Assembly (NCBI GenBank): GCA_946902875.1
Contig: OX336336.1
Span: forward strand, 4,558,545-4,622,544
Direction: 5' to 3'
Source of the DNA: Nematopogon swammerdamellus
Taxonomy: Eukaryota; Arthropoda; Insecta; Lepidoptera; Adelidae
Length of the DNA: 64,000 bases
In this document: in pieces, positions 1 through 11,412 of the stretch
Numbering within the stretch: the first letter of the stretch is position 1
Layout: every line of letters begins with the position of its first letter
Made by a program: the position numbers and the translations under genes
Notes under the pieces: generated by a model
What the model saw: only the letters and a program-made list of their open reading frames with translations
The model's database searches: none
Told to the model about the DNA's origin: nothing

Positions 1-236
1 TGTTTGTAATCAAACCAAAATATGGGCAAATGTCTCTCGGCATTTTATACCATAATACGTTTGGGGTATGATAACTGCTAAATCTAAAGTAGAAAGGGAT
101 TATGTGTGAATCAAGAACGTTAGAAGAGGTTGGAGGTCGGATGTCCAATGCTTATATGAGAACCAGCGTCGCCGTGCTCCGCGGGTAGCGGAGGGGACGG
201 CGCGCGCTCTAATTGGGTGGTAACGAATGTTATTGG

Positions 237-288
237 TACGTTTTTACGTTTCCGTATCCCGTACGGGAGCCTATTACTAAGCCTACGC

Positions 289-323
<35 letters not shown>

Positions 324-560
324 CCGAGGGCTGTATCTCTTGAACCGTAATAGCTAGCCCGTTGAAATTTTCACAGAATATGTGTTACTATGGCGGATAT
401 TACAACAAATAATAAAAAAAAGAAATGTAAAAAATTAAGAGGGGTTCCCATACAACAAGCGTGCGAAAAATCGATTAGTCACGCTACTGAATAATAGATG
501 ACGCCACAGGCTTTTATACATTGCATTGCTGAAAGACAAAAGATAGGCGGATATTATTGA
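237..560 (+). repeat. Dispersed TCCGTA / GTCTGTC repeat, copy 1
   Basis: Starts with a short inverted pair around TCCGTATCCCGTACGG, then a GTCTGTCTGTCCGTCCG run and an AT-rich body. The same order of blocks recurs at about 9330-9670 and, reversed, at 47600-47820. No coding potential seen. Family not identified. The stretch before it (1-236) shows no gene or repeat I recognise. Confidence 0.7.
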
Positions 561-865
561 TATCGGATAGATATGGAAACCTCCGCGCGCGAGTAAAACT
601 CGCACTTAACAGATTTTTACTAATATCGTGTTACGCTGGCGCGGCGGGGAAGGTCCGACATCCCTACCTCTTACGTTCTTGGTGTGAATAATGAAACTCT
701 TACTCCATTGATCTAACATTTATTTATTGTTGGACCTCGCCAATGACTAATAGTGACTAGAACAATTCTATATTTTTACAATAAAATTATATAGGGTGTT
801 CCATACTAACTGCAAATAATTTGGGCGGGACACATCCACATCTTAAAACGTTTTTTTAGCATTAG

Positions 866-1256
866 TTTTTTTTTTAATGGAAACTGACTCGGTTGGCTAC
901 ATCACCTACAACATCCGTGATGTCAGCCCATAACACCGGGTGAACTTGGTGCCACGTCAGTGCTTCGCTTCTGGTCGTGCCGGCTACACTGAACTGTGCG
1001 GAAAACTCAAACTATTTACATAGCCGTTTCGACCGACGTTTCATTCAGTGCGGTGGTACCAACCCGGGCGGGTTGAACCCTACCACCGAGTAAGGTAGGA
1101 AGGGAAGGGACCTACAGATTTACGTGGAATCCGAACCACAGTCAGCCTCCAACGGTCGAGCGGTCACCCATTCAAGTACTGACCGCGCCCAGCGTTGCTT
1201 AACAATCAATAGCAACAGTCGACTGTCTGCACCACTGAGCTATCGAGGCTGACAGA
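866..1256 (-). mobile_element. Chimeric tRNA/5S SINE, near full length
   Basis: Read on the minus strand it starts at the GTCAGCCTCGATAGCTCAGTGG head (A-box-like), has a 5S-rRNA-like middle (gttaagcaacgctgggcgcg / gtacttgaatgggtgaccgc), then a B-box-like GTGGTTCGGATTCC. A conserved body and an oligo(A) tail (seen as T's at 866-880) follow. It matches the other copies block by block over nearly its whole length. Confidence 0.85.
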
Positions 1257-1605
1257 TGGGTATGATGATGATCAGAGGTATATGTGTCCCTCCGCAAAAT
1301 ATTTGCAGTTAGTATGGTAACAGCTTATATACTTATGTTCTTTCCTTATGCTGGCTGCGGTTGGGGGAAGACGGCCGTCGATCGCGGCTCTGCGGTTGCA
1401 GTGCAGTGTCGCGTAGTGCGGTCGCATCCTTACCAATAATACCGGCGTACTTTTATTTATATCATTTCAAATTTATTAATTCAATTTACTAAACACAAAT
1501 ATTTTTCCTATATTATATCAACAATTACATAATACACTCAAATATTGCACTGACAGCCATTAGTAGTTTTCTAAATTCTACTGACCATGATTTACAAAGC
1601 ATTTT

Positions 1606-1775
1606 TTTTTTGGGTACAGCGCGACATTCTTTAGCATACGAGCGAATGTCCATGAGTGTGGTTAGACGCCGTACGGGTGGCTCGGTGCCAAATTTCGCGC
1701 TTTCAATAAAACAATTGTGGCACCGAGTTATCCATAAGGCATCTAACGACGCCCATGGACATTCAGTTGTACACT
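1606..1775. repeat. Inverted repeat made of a LINE-like 3' fragment
   Basis: The motif gcgaatgtccatgag..ttagacgcc near 1644 is repeated in reverse near 1735-1765 (ggcatctaacgacgcccatg), around a short AT centre. Related pieces occur at 28085-28290 and 60525-60660. Two opposed copies of a dispersed retroelement end are the likely origin. Confidence 0.5.
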
Positions 1776-1830
1776 CCACTAGTTGGTTTATTATTACTTA
1801 TCGTTACTGCAAGTTTGACAAGATTTATAT

Positions 1831-1925
1831 GTCAGTCAGTCAGTCAGTCCATCAGGATATAAGCGTTCACTGCTGGACATAGCCTCTCCTGCCTCTCCAA
1901 TTTTCCTCCAGTTCTCCCTGCACTG
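1831..1925 (-). mobile_element. RTE-like LINE 3' end fragment with (GTCA)n tail
   Basis: The gtcagtcagtcagtcag run followed by cactgctggacat..cctctccaattttcctccag matches the insertion at 36581-36838, which translates on the minus strand to a LINE-type C-terminus. Only about 90 bp remain before it is cut by a SINE fragment. Confidence 0.6.
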
Positions 1926-2120
1926 GTACCTTCTTACCTTACTATAGGTGGTCGGGTTGAACCCGCCCGGCTTGGTACCATCGCACTCAATTAAAAGTCG
2001 GTCGAAGCCTGCACGAACAAAGAGAAACACTGACATGGAACTTAGTTCACCAAGGTATTGTGGACTGACATCACGGATGTTGAAGGTGAGGCAGCCTACC
2101 GTGTCAGTTTCCATAAAAAA
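1926..2120 (+). mobile_element. Chimeric SINE, 3' half
   Basis: Carries the body and tail blocks of the SINE family (taccttcttaccttac, aacactgacatgg, gtcagtttccataaaaaa) but not the tRNA/5S head. It is more diverged than most copies. Confidence 0.75.
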
Positions 2121-2960
2121 GTCACAAAAATATTATTGTGGATGAAGCAGTAGTGATTCCTGGTGCTGAGTATTGGGTTGGGTCTGGCTAAAGATTTTTT
2201 TTTTCATAATATAAAACTTACGCGTTTATTTATTTCTACCACAATGAGTTCAAAAACTGAAAGACCATATATTTCCTTTTGCTGTCTTATGTGCAGACTT
2301 TAAATTCGACAAACTTGGGCAAGGGTGATCGTTTTGAACAATTGAAAAATTTTCAGAAAATGTCCTCGTTGAGAACGATTTTTCCAAAAGATCTTCTATT
2401 AGATTTCGCACTGGAGTCCCGCGTGGGACGCGCGCGACATTTCAAATTATGTAACGGGATTAACGTTGTAGCTTATTCATCGTGGGTTATACACGGTGTT
2501 GCAACCCCAACCGTTAAACCCGAAAGGGGGTGATTCTGTACGTGAAATAGAACAACTTTTGTTCTACGACTTTTTTATATGAAGAAAAAAAATTTTTTTT
2601 TCTCCATACATTTTGAGAATAGGTAATTAAAATTTGTATGGAAAAAATAATTTATTTTTTGTTTCAAAAAATTTGTTTTCTTCACAGAAGTTGTTTAGTT
2701 TCACATATAGAATAACCCCCTTATGTCAGTTAAAAATATTAAGGGGGCAACTGCAACACCGTGTATAATAAAAATAATATAACCCCGATATTTTTTCACA
2801 ATTGTTTTTGCTTAATATTCGATATTAATGCTGGCATTCATTTGGCGGCGGCGCCAACCTAGCCAGCGTAAAGGAATCGCCGCTGGGACGCAGAATCTAT
2901 ACTCCCCAAAATAATGCAGCGACCTGTAGGTATAACAGCTAATACAACTAAGTACATATT
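2121..2960. other. AT-rich stretch downstream of the homeobox gene
   Basis: No exon, tRNA or recognised repeat seen. It lies 3' of the minus-strand homeobox gene and so should hold its 3' UTR. TTTATT (AATAAA on the minus strand) at 2651-2656 and again near 2226 are candidate polyadenylation signals. Confidence 0.35.
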
Positions 2961-3153
2961 TTACATGTGACAAGGATGCATGTACGATGCGTACGGGGGC
3001 AGGAGGCTGCAGGAGAGGGGGAGGGGGTGGGCGGGGTGCTGCGCGGGCGCACGTGACGTCAGATCGCGCTCCGCTCCCCCGACGCCGCCGCCGCCGGCCG
3101 CGTGCGCGCGCAGTTGTTCCAGCCGCAGCTGGTTCTGGCGCTTCCATTTCGTT
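2961..3153 (-). CDS. BarH-like homeobox protein, last exon (homeodomain end and C-terminus)
   Basis: Minus-strand exon preceded by a good acceptor (tctattttccag at 3154 onward). Its first base completes codon 53 of the homeodomain. It then reads TKWKRQNQLRLEQLR, the usual end of helix 3 and the region after it. A glycine/alanine-rich, then proline-rich tail runs to LLPPYASYMHPCHM and a TAA at 2961-2963. Length is 1 + 192 nt, so the phase fits the upstream exon at 4220 (which ends in phase 2). GC content is high compared with the AT-rich surroundings. The homeodomain end is clear; the function of the short C-terminal tail is unknown. It forms one gene with 4220-4442 and probably 6335-6853. Confidence 0.88.
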
Positions 3154-3371
3154 CTGGAAAATAGAAAAAGAGTTTCTTTGACACTGGCAGGAATTGATCA
3201 CGCGTGATTGTCGACGGAGTTATTTTCATCAGCCTGCGGGAATTATTATTTCTTATAAACTAAATATTCGTTAAGTACACGGGGCGCAGTCGGACTCTGG
3301 ATGAGTGACCGTCCGTCCGTTGGGGATGGCCTTGGTTCGGATTGCACTTAAAACTGTAGAAACTGTAGGTT

Positions 3372-3665
3372 GGACGGAAAGCACGACCTATTTAGATAGC
3401 AGCTCTAACCGATGTTTTATTCAGTACGGTGGTAGCAACAAAGACGGGTTATAGCGCGCGGCACGTAACTTGGCCTCTGTGCGCGAGGGACGACGTTATA
3501 CGCATGCGATCGCTGGTATAACGCTGTCCCGCACGCACAGCGGCCAAGTCACGCGCCGCGTACTCTAACCCGTACCACTTGGTGAGGTAAGAAGGAAAGG
3601 GACCTACAGTTTTAAGTGGAATCAGAACCACGGTCAGTCTCCAACGGTCGAATGGTCACCCATTC
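3372..3665 (-). mobile_element. Chimeric SINE interrupted by a small MITE
   Basis: SINE body blocks (ttggacggaaagcacgacct, then ggtaagaaggaaagggacct) are separated by the palindromic insert at 3455-3562. The B-box side ends near 3660 at the start of the hairpin element. A further degraded SINE head piece may lie at 3268-3370. Confidence 0.65.
3455..3562. mobile_element. Short palindromic MITE inside a SINE
   Basis: About 108 bp with inverted arms of roughly 45 bp: gcgcggcacgtaacttggcc on the left, and the near reverse complement ggccaagtcacgcgccgcg on the right. It interrupts the cccgggcgggttaaacc block of a SINE. Target duplication not resolved. Confidence 0.6.
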
Positions 3666-3673
3666 AAGTTCCT

Positions 3674-4130
3674 AAGACCATTTTGTATGTAGGAAGTTAA
3701 CTTTTAACTTCCTACATACAAAATGGTCTTTCGGCATTTATGTTTTCTAGCCCCCTAAACCATAACCGATTTAAAAATTTTGATTGTCTTAAATACAGTT
3801 CAATCTACGTTCCTGTCATTTTTTGTTTTAAATGAAATATAACTACAACACCGGAGCTAAAAAAATATATTTCGACCGAAAAAAATTGGAATTTTTTATT
3901 TTTTTGATGTCATGAAGTTCATTAATCTTTATAGAGTCATCACTCATCACTTTAAATATTCAAAAACTAAAGACAGAAACGTGCATAGATTTGACTGTTC
4001 TTATTACAACAAAAAAAGAATATTGTAAAAATCTGATAAGGTTTAGGGGAGGGGGGGGGGGGGGGGGGGGGGGCTAAAAAACAGAAATTTCCAAAAGACG
4101 ATTTTGTAAGGAGAAAGTTTACTTCCGTCT
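3674..4130. mobile_element. Foldback element with perfect hairpin end and poly(G) tract
   Basis: Positions 3674-3700 and 3704-3730 are perfect 27-bp inverted arms around a 3-nt loop. The block from 3704 (ttaacttcctacatacaaaa through tagccccctaaacc) recurs in reverse and diverged at about 4040-4128, giving terminal inverted repeats of an approximately 440-bp element. The right arm holds an uninterrupted run of 23 G (4051-4073). No ORF. Confidence 0.65.
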
Positions 4131-4143
4131 CGTCTTATTCTTA

Positions 4144-4458
<315 letters not shown>

Positions 4459-4474
4459 TTATTTGAAGTTATAC

Positions 4475-4730
4475 TTCTAGCCCAACTACATCTTTCCCGT
4501 TCAGTACCATATCGGGTCGGTACTTGAAAATAATAGCCCCTACTGCATCTCTCTCCGTGCATGTCGTAAACGGCGACTAAGGGATAAGGACAAGATGCTG
4601 TGATAAAGGGCGACAGGTTGACCACCTCTCACCTTTGCGCGTTCCTTCTACCGAGTCATGCAGCAGGTGGGTCCTCGTGCCTTACTTGCTGCTTGATAGT
4701 TTTGTCCTAATACATCACTAAGCGTGGTGG
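4475..4730 (+). repeat. Module R repeat (GTGTGGGGTCGGTACTTAAAA family), diverged
   Basis: Contains the blocks accatatcgggtcggtactt, actgcatctctctccgtgca and cgactaaggga. It then continues with gacaagatgctgtgataaag and agcaggtgggtcctcgtgcc, as in the copy at 61708-61920. In other places the first ~90 bp of this module is joined upstream of the chimeric SINE. Confidence 0.65.
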
Positions 4731-5852
4731 TTGATCTGCTGAAATTAGATACTATACCTACCTAGCAATATTTTTTCCTTGTGGTCATAAATGTCCATGC
4801 TAAATAGGACACAATGAACCACGCCGTTTCAGCTCGTCTTACCGAACTTTACGTCTTACTATAGGTATAAAACCGGTATTAGTAGTGCGAACTCTATTTA
4901 TTGTTCATGAAAATCAGTCAGATACTTAATTAATTATTAATAATTATTAATAATGATGTAAAAATAATAAATGTAAGCAGAATTACAAGAAACAAAGGTT
5001 TTTTGAGGAAAAGACTTCAACGACATCGCGGTCTCTTAAGGTTTTCTTATTTGTGCCCAAAATTAAAACTAATTTAGAATAGATACCGCTCTCAAAATAT
5101 GAGTTCACTATTATCTAACATCTTCAAATATACATCTTAAAACATAAGTTGTGTTCTCATCTAGTCCAGTGTAGCCAGCATTCCAAAAGGGAAGTATCCG
5201 GTATGGCACCTACCTTCTCATAGGTGATATTGGCTTGTTGGAGCACGTGCTTTCTATGACTCAAGCACCCATACCGGATTACATAAAAAAAATTATAATC
5301 AGTCCAATTCAGACAATTCCTTATTTAAGGCGCAAATAAGACTCAAAAGGTCAACTTTCAACGAAATTATTGAGCTATTCGTAGAGATAAAAAATCTGTA
5401 AAAAATATATGTTATTTATTGATCTTTAGTTAACAAACATAGCGAAAAAAATATATTCTACTACTTTGGAAAGGTTTTAAATCTCCAAAAAATAACTAAA
5501 AGTACGAAAATTTTACATTCAAGTTAAATTATCTTTAGAAGCATAAATTGTTTCAATACAAGACCCTCATAGAAATATAGATAATATTTTTCCCTACAGT
5601 CGTAGCGAAAAAAATGTTTTTACCATCTTTCCAACACGTGAAATTTAATATATAGGTGATTTTCGCGCAAACGTTCATCGTCGTCGCGACGTATCAGCCA
5701 CCGCACGGTAGAATGAATATCGCGCCTATTTACATCTGAATACGGTTCGTGTTTCAATCATTAGTGCTCGGGTAGCTCGGTTTGAGTCTTATTTCCGCCT
5801 TAAGAACGAAATGTGAGCTTAACGTAAATAATTAACGTAAGTAATTTTGGCT
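4731..5852 (+). other. Intron sequence of the homeobox gene with a family-B SINE fragment
   Basis: Mostly AT-rich with no exon recognised. At 5162-5292 there is the 3' part of the second SINE family (ccagtgtagccagcattcc .. ggtatggcacctaccttctc .. cataccggattacataaaaa), matching copies at 38284 and 42112. Confidence 0.55.
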
Positions 5853-6283
5853 GTACCGTGTGGGGTCGGTACTTAAAAAGAATAGTCCCACTGCATCTCT
5901 CCCCGTCGCATGTCGTAAAAGTCGACTAAGGGATCGTCAGCCTCGGCAGCTTAATGGTGCGGTCAGTTATTGGATGGATGACCGCCCGACTGTTGGAGGC
6001 TGACCGTGGTTCGGATACCACGTTAAACTGTAGGTCCCTTCCCTTCTTACCTTACTAGGTGGTAGGGTTTATCCCGGCCGGGTTGGTACCACCGCACTGA
6101 GCGAAACGTCGGTCGAAACGGCTATGTAAATAGTTCGTGTTTTGCGTCCAGTTCAGTGTAGCCGGCGCGAAATGAAGGGAAGCACTGACATGGCACCTAG
6201 TTCACCCGGTGTTATGGGCTGACATCACGGATGTTGTAGGTGATGTAGCCAACCGTGTGAAGTTTGCATAAAAAAAAAAAAAC
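5853..6283 (+). mobile_element. Composite element: module R joined to chimeric SINE
   Basis: Begins with accgtgtggggtcggtactt (module R), passes at about 5935 into gtcagcctcggcagctt (SINE head), and ends with a run of A's at 6268-6283. The 5S-like segment is shortened in this copy. The same module order occurs at 31804, 47006, 62597 and 63357. Confidence 0.8.
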
Positions 6284-6334
6284 GTTCATTCTCAATGAAT
6301 GAACGTTAAATTTAGTTAAAATTTTATTAATCAC

Positions 6335-6853
6335 CTGCGTTCTCATGCAAATCCCTCGGCGATCCCGCCATCACGGACGCCGCGAATCCGGCCAACAGAT
6401 GCGTCTGGAACGTGGTCTTCGCCAGATCCATCGAGCGGCTGTATATATTGTCCGGGAGATCAGCTCCCAAGTGCCCAAAACCAACTTCCGCGTGATCCTC
6501 CTTCGCCTCTCTTTCTCCGCCGTAAACATGAAAGAGGCCATGCTCGTACAGCCTCAACCTGGCCGTCTCCAGGTCCTTTTCGTCTGTCTCCTTGAAGGGG
6601 GAACTGTAGTCGAACGCTCTTTTGTTGGGTGACTTTTGAGCCTCTTCTGATTCGCTGGGCGATGTGTTGTAGCGGCGGCTGTCGCAGTTTCTTTGAGGTG
6701 ATGTGCTTTTTGGGCGGCCGTGTTCGGATGAGGCGTCGCTGCGGTTGTCGCCGACGGATATATCGTCATTGTCGGATTCTTCGAGCTTGTTGTCGGCTCT
6801 GGAGGAGCATGAGTGGTTGTCATCGTCGCCAGATGCGGGTGTCTCGGGACGAA
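6335..6853 (-). CDS. Acidic, serine-rich exon, probably the homeobox gene N-terminal part
   Basis: Minus-strand exon with acceptor tactttatttgcag just beyond 6853; the frame is open for 172 codons. The protein starts RPETPASGDDDNHSCSS, is acidic and Ser/Asn-rich, then has a conserved-looking stretch around SPFKETDEKDLETARLRLYE and ends DLHENA. A donor (gcag then gtgatt) at 6335 leaves phase 1. That matches an acceptor at 4442 and gives a continuous frame into the homeodomain exon (935 nt over the three exons, divisible after the first 2 nt). If this donor is skipped, the frame ends 2 codons later (GD, TAA at 6327-6329), and AATAAA overlaps that stop. So it may instead be the terminal exon of a separate gene or of a short isoform. 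More 5' exons must exist and were not found. I see no known domain in it. Confidence 0.65.
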
Positions 6854-6892
6854 CTGCAAATAAAGTATTTTTAGACTGTGAGTAGCATGTGT

Positions 6893-7195
6893 CAGCATCG
6901 GTAGCTCAGTGGTGCGGTCGATCAACTGTTGTTGAACACACTTGGATTGGTGACCGCTCGACCGTTGGAGGCTGACCGTGGTTCGGATTCCACGTTAAAC
7001 TGTATGCCCCTTCCCTTCTTCCCGCCCGGGTTGATACCACCGCACTGAATGAATCGTCGGTCGAAACGGCTATATTTCGTGTTTTCCGTCCAGTTCAGTG
7101 TAGCCGATATGAAATGAAGGGAAGCACTGACATGGCACCTAGTTCACCCGGTGTTATGGGCTGCCATCGCGGATGTCAGTTTCCATAAAAAAAAA
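6893..7195 (+). mobile_element. Chimeric SINE, internally deleted
   Basis: Starts gtcagcatcggtagctcagt, keeps the B-box-like gtggttcggattcc, lacks part of the body, and ends ccataaaaaaaaac. It lies about 40 bp upstream (on the gene's strand) of the acceptor of the exon at 6335-6853. Confidence 0.75.
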
Positions 7196-7487
7196 CATAG
7201 ATACATACAGAATATATTTCTAAAAATCGTCAATTTAGTTTTAGTATCATGCATAATAGAGTCTACAAACGCAATATCTCATAAAACAAAGTAACTTACT
7301 CCGTGATCATCCCTTACAGATTTATTATTAGTATTGATAGATAGATAGATAGAAATACTTATTGCTCCAAAACATTTTGATATTTATTAGTATTGATGAT
7401 TGATGATAATACCGAGTCGTATTTACCGCTTTAATTTAAAAAGGAAATAACTAATCAATCACAAACGCATACTCCCATACCACTCGG

Positions 7488-7868
7488 CCAGCGGCGCATG
7501 TTCGAGTGGTCTGGCCGTCGGTTTCTCTTGCGAGAGGTCAGACTCCGAGGTTCGAATCCGGTCGGCGTGTACCAATGAGTTTTTTCTGATGGAAAAATGT
7601 ACGTGCTGCTTCACCGTTCGGAACCGTTGTAAAAGTGCAGGTCCCTTCCCTTGCCGCTTACTAGGTGGTAGGCTCAAATTGCAGCCGACTGGGTTAGAAC
7701 CACCGTACTGGGCGTAAGATGGCCGTATAGCAACCTCGGCCTCTCTAGTCCAGTATAGCCAGTAATCCAAAGGTAAGATCCCGGTATCGCAATCGCACCT
7801 TTAATGGTGATAAGGTGATATTGGTCGGTCGGTGCATGTGCTTTGGTCGCTCTGACACAGCCGCCCAT
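7488..7868 (+). mobile_element. Family-B SINE with tRNA-like head, near full length
   Basis: Head: ttcgagtggtctggccg (A-box-like) .. cttgcgagaggtc .. gaggttcgaatccggtc (B-box-like), resembling a Leu/Ser-type tRNA. Then follow body blocks ggtcccttcccttgccgctt, ctagtccagtatagcc and gtgatattggtcggtcgg. This is the only copy here with head and body in one piece in the forward direction. Confidence 0.75.
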
Positions 7869-7990
7869 AATCATCATCATCATCATCAGCCTGTATCGGT
7901 CCACTGCTGAACACAGGCCTCTCCCAAGGCACGCCACCACACGCGGTCTTCCGCTCTTCTCATCCATCCACTCCCGGCTACCTTTTTTAG
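7866..7990 (-). mobile_element. LINE 3' end-like fragment with (ATC)n tail
   Basis: A catcatcatcatcatcag run followed by ggtccactgctgaacacagg and cctctcccaaggcacgcc, the pattern of a reversed LINE 3' end similar in layout to 1831-1925 and 36581-36838. Assignment to RTE is inference. Confidence 0.45.
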
Positions 7991-9329
7991 GTAATACCGG
8001 ATTACAAATAAAAATACAAAAAATAGTTCTGAAATTTCCATGAGACAATTCTTGGAGTTTTTTGTCCTTCTTATCCAGATAAGCGTAAAATGATGTTACA
8101 AAGGTGACCTTCGTTCAAGGACGGCCGAGATTTTCCGCTAATAAAAGAAAACCACAGACAGCAGAGCTCAAAGCAGTTTAGCACTTAACCTGAGCCGCGA
8201 GCACAAACGGATCGGCACACAAAGGCGGGGAGCATAAAGACTTGAACTCTTAAAAAAGGAACGGACCATAGACACAAGTTGTCTGCTCTAATTAATGCCG
8301 CGGGGCGTTCTTTCTTCGTAAAATGAATGGCGCGTAGCGTCTTTCACTGAATGCTGGGTTTAACGCGCGCTAGCGGTTTTCTGTATGTCTATGTATAGAG
8401 GACTCTTTCAAAGATGACTTGTCTATGATGTTTTAGTTTGTGTGAAAACGTTGCACACAAGTTGGCATTCATTTGCGATCGTTGCTCGCTGCGCGGCGGT
8501 GCTAATGCGCCTGGGTGGATGTCGTGTCGTATTATATTCGAGGGAAACCAGAAGACACCACAACCTTTTGCACACTCCCTTCTCAACTTCCAAGGAGCGG
8601 TGTCAAGAGAGATGTGTGTCAAAATTCGAAGAAAAGATGGCGGTGGAGTGCGTGTGTTTGGCGCGCTTAAATATTCTTTTTTTTTTTTAATAGTATTAGT
8701 AAAATCGGGAAATAAAAAAGCAGATGGTCCTTCGAGCCAGATCTAAAGCAATGACTTTATGCCTTAATGAAATTAAAACCAGCAAAGCGACAGCACCAAT
8801 TAAAAGGTGTAAATGTAGAGATTATTCTAGAATTAAACGGAGAGATTGGTAAAATGAGCGAGTTACAAAATTTGAATTTTAAACAAGCCCGACCCCGAGC
8901 GGCCAAATGTTACCATCCGCCATCTTGTGAACGTCCGCCAGCGCTGAAGCGCTGCGCTCGATGAATTCCAAATATTTTATGAGATAGTGGATATTTTCTT
9001 CAAAAGCAAAAATAATTTTATTAATGACATTTTGTGCAATAACATCAAAAATCTCCATACAAAAAGCATGAGCAAAATTGTTGTATTTGTAAAATGAATT
9101 ATATACACACCTGAAAATTGATAGATTTGTGCTTTTGTACCGCCTTCAACTCAATTATTTAATCATTTTTAGGGTTCCGTATCAGGTACGGGACCCTATT
9201 ATTTTTAGTTGTAAGTAGTTGTACGAGTATAGACAGTTTACTCAGACTAAACTAGTTTTTACGAGATGTTTTTTTATAGATTTAATGTAATATCTCATTG
9301 TAATTCAGTTACAGCGGTTTCCTATTCAG
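7991..9329. other. No gene recognised
   Basis: Short overlapping open frames around 8390-8960 lack splice context or recognisable domains and I do not regard them as coding. A short inverted pair agggttccgtatc / ggtacgggaccct at about 9172-9200 is a common edge of dispersed repeats. Confidence 0.4.
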
Positions 9330-9670
9330 TCTTTATAGTTCCGTATCCATACGGAAGCCTATTACTAAGCCAACGCCGTCTGTCTGTCCGTCCGTTAGTC
9401 CGAGGACTGTATCTTTTGAATCGTAATAGGTAGTCGGTTGAAATTTTCACAGAATATCTGTTATTATAAGAAGATATAATATATATATATTATATCATAT
9501 ATAAGAAATAAAAAACAAAAAGTTAAAAATTAAGGGTGGTCCCCATACAATTAACTTGCTAAGAATCGATTAGTACATATTCATGCTACTAATAATATAT
9601 GGCGCCATAGGCACTTTACATTGCAGACTGACAAAAGATAGACGGATGTGGTTTTTGACAGTTATGGTAT
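9330..9670 (+). repeat. Dispersed TCCGTA / GTCTGTC repeat, copy 2
   Basis: Same block order as 237-560: ttccgtatccatacggaagc, gtctgtctgtccgtccg, gtcggttgaaattttcacag, then gaatcgattagt and acaaaagatagacggat. An (AT)n tract sits in the middle. Confidence 0.75.
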
Positions 9671-9739
9671 AGCGAATCTACGAAACCTAACACTTGACCG
9701 ATTTTTTTGCTCTGTCAAACAATAGCGTTCGTTCACTGA

Positions 9740-9812
9740 TTTTTAACCGACTTCAATCAAACAAGGAGGAGATTGTCAATTCGACCTGTGTTTTTTTATT
9801 ATAATTTTTTTT
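9740..9812 (+). repeat. TTTTAACCGACTTCAA repeat end, copy 1
   Basis: tttttaaccgacttcaatc .. aggaggagattgtcaattcg followed by a T-rich run. It matches the start of 24194-24425. Confidence 0.6.
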
Positions 9813-10139
9813 CTTATACGGATACTTAATTTGCACAACGCTGCAGCCGCTATATCGGTTTTAAAGCACGACCACGTTGGCTTTATTCGACTGCGAGAGC
9901 GCCCGCGGCGGCGAGAGCAAGCAAACAGCACATTCCAAATTTAAAATATCTTTCAATTTTTAAGGACCTCATGAATAATGGCGAGGATTGTTTTATTGGC
10001 TATGTTTACTGGCAGCATTTGTCATGAATACCTAACGTATTTTTAAATATTTAATAGATACGTTCCAATTTCAAATTTTTCACTTTACCTTAAATTATGT
10101 ACCTATATTTTGCTAAACCCGATGATCAGTGTTGTAATT

Positions 10140-10205
10140 CACCAGAGTTCTTGCAGCACAACACCGATTGCTCTGCTTATCCCGATTATCGAGATACAGC
10201 GTAAT
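10140..10205 (-). repeat. GCAGCACAACACCGAT dispersed repeat
   Basis: caccagagttcttgcagcac then aacaccgattgctctgctta and ccgattatcgagat. The same blocks occur at about 26085-26160 (reversed), 27075-27120, 55150-55260 and 55985-56098. Confidence 0.6.
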
Positions 10206-10539
10206 GTTATTTATATTGTGTACCTATGAGTAACTTTCAGGAAATTCCTTAGAACTTAAAAACAAATCAAATTAATAAAACTACAACACTATATTTTGTT
10301 CTCCGTCAAACTATAGCTATCGTTTTAAGACTATTTTGAAAATAAAATGTATCTTATGTCTTTATGGCTTGATAATATAAACGATTCATCGCTTCTCCGC
10401 ACGTTGATCTCACGCTGATTACCTATTCACTCAATCAAACCGAGATTCTGACGACAAACGTTGTCACCCCCGGTTAAATCGCAATTAGGTGTTTGTATAT
10501 CAGTTTCAACCCCACAATGGCGTCGCAAATTGAACGGCG

Positions 10540-10610
10540 ACACGGGGGGAGTCGGGGGGGGGGGGGGGGGAGCCGAGCGGTCGGGGGGGAGGGGAGGGCG
10601 ATGTCAAATT
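10540..10610 (+). repeat. G-rich low-complexity tract
   Basis: A run of 17 G (10554-10570) flanked by shorter G runs. It could form a G-quadruplex. No gene is seen from 9813 to 11412. Confidence 0.6.
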
Positions 10611-11412
10611 AGGAAGATGTCCTGTGGTGATGTTGTGTCGCCCTCTCCGGTAGCGCGCGCACATTATTGAGATTATGTAGTGGGAGTGGCGGGTCTTGGT
10701 AGTTGCATGAATAAGATCATATCATATATAGTAAAACTACTTTTTTCACGTTAATCACGTTTACCCTAGGATGATAGATTAGAATCTAATCATTAGATTA
10801 TAAAAAACAATAGAGGTTTAGTGTCTGGCGAATAGTGCATAAAAATACTCACACTCACATGGACGCTCTATACTTTAACACGTGCGGAGCCAAACATGAT
10901 GAAAGTAGTTAATTGTAAAACGAACAGAAGTTCGGTTTCTCTTTTTAATATTGTAATAAAATATGCCTAATATTGTATAAGGCTATGATAATCTTGTTGT
11001 ACCTATAGAAAAACAATCATTCAGCCAAAAAAAAAATATCTTAATAAATAAAGTGAAGCTCTGCGGCCGTGTATCGTACGTCAATATAGGAAATGAGTAC
11101 CCTTAAAACGAAAACTAAATTATCGAATTACATCTGCTTTCACGGTTACATTCTCAAGATAGTTTTAGGCTATAATCATAACGCTGCGTCATCGGCGGCC
11201 TGAGCTGTGAGTATAATGTCACGTCGCGGACAAATGCTAGTAAAACATAAGCATAAAGAATATTTGTTTTAGAACGTAGGTAATTGCGGCTGGTTTTAAT
11301 ACTGCCGCTTAGTATATTTGCGTTTTCCTCGGTAAGTATCAAGACTGTTCGGTCATGTGTGAGGCAGCGCACTCTGCTCGGCGGCGCCACACAGAGTACG
11401 TGCGCTTAAATA

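Noticed and set aside
8389..8965. Overlapping ORFs with Cys and His residues
   Set aside because: No consistent zinc-finger spacing, no splice sites and frames on both strands equally open; treated as chance.
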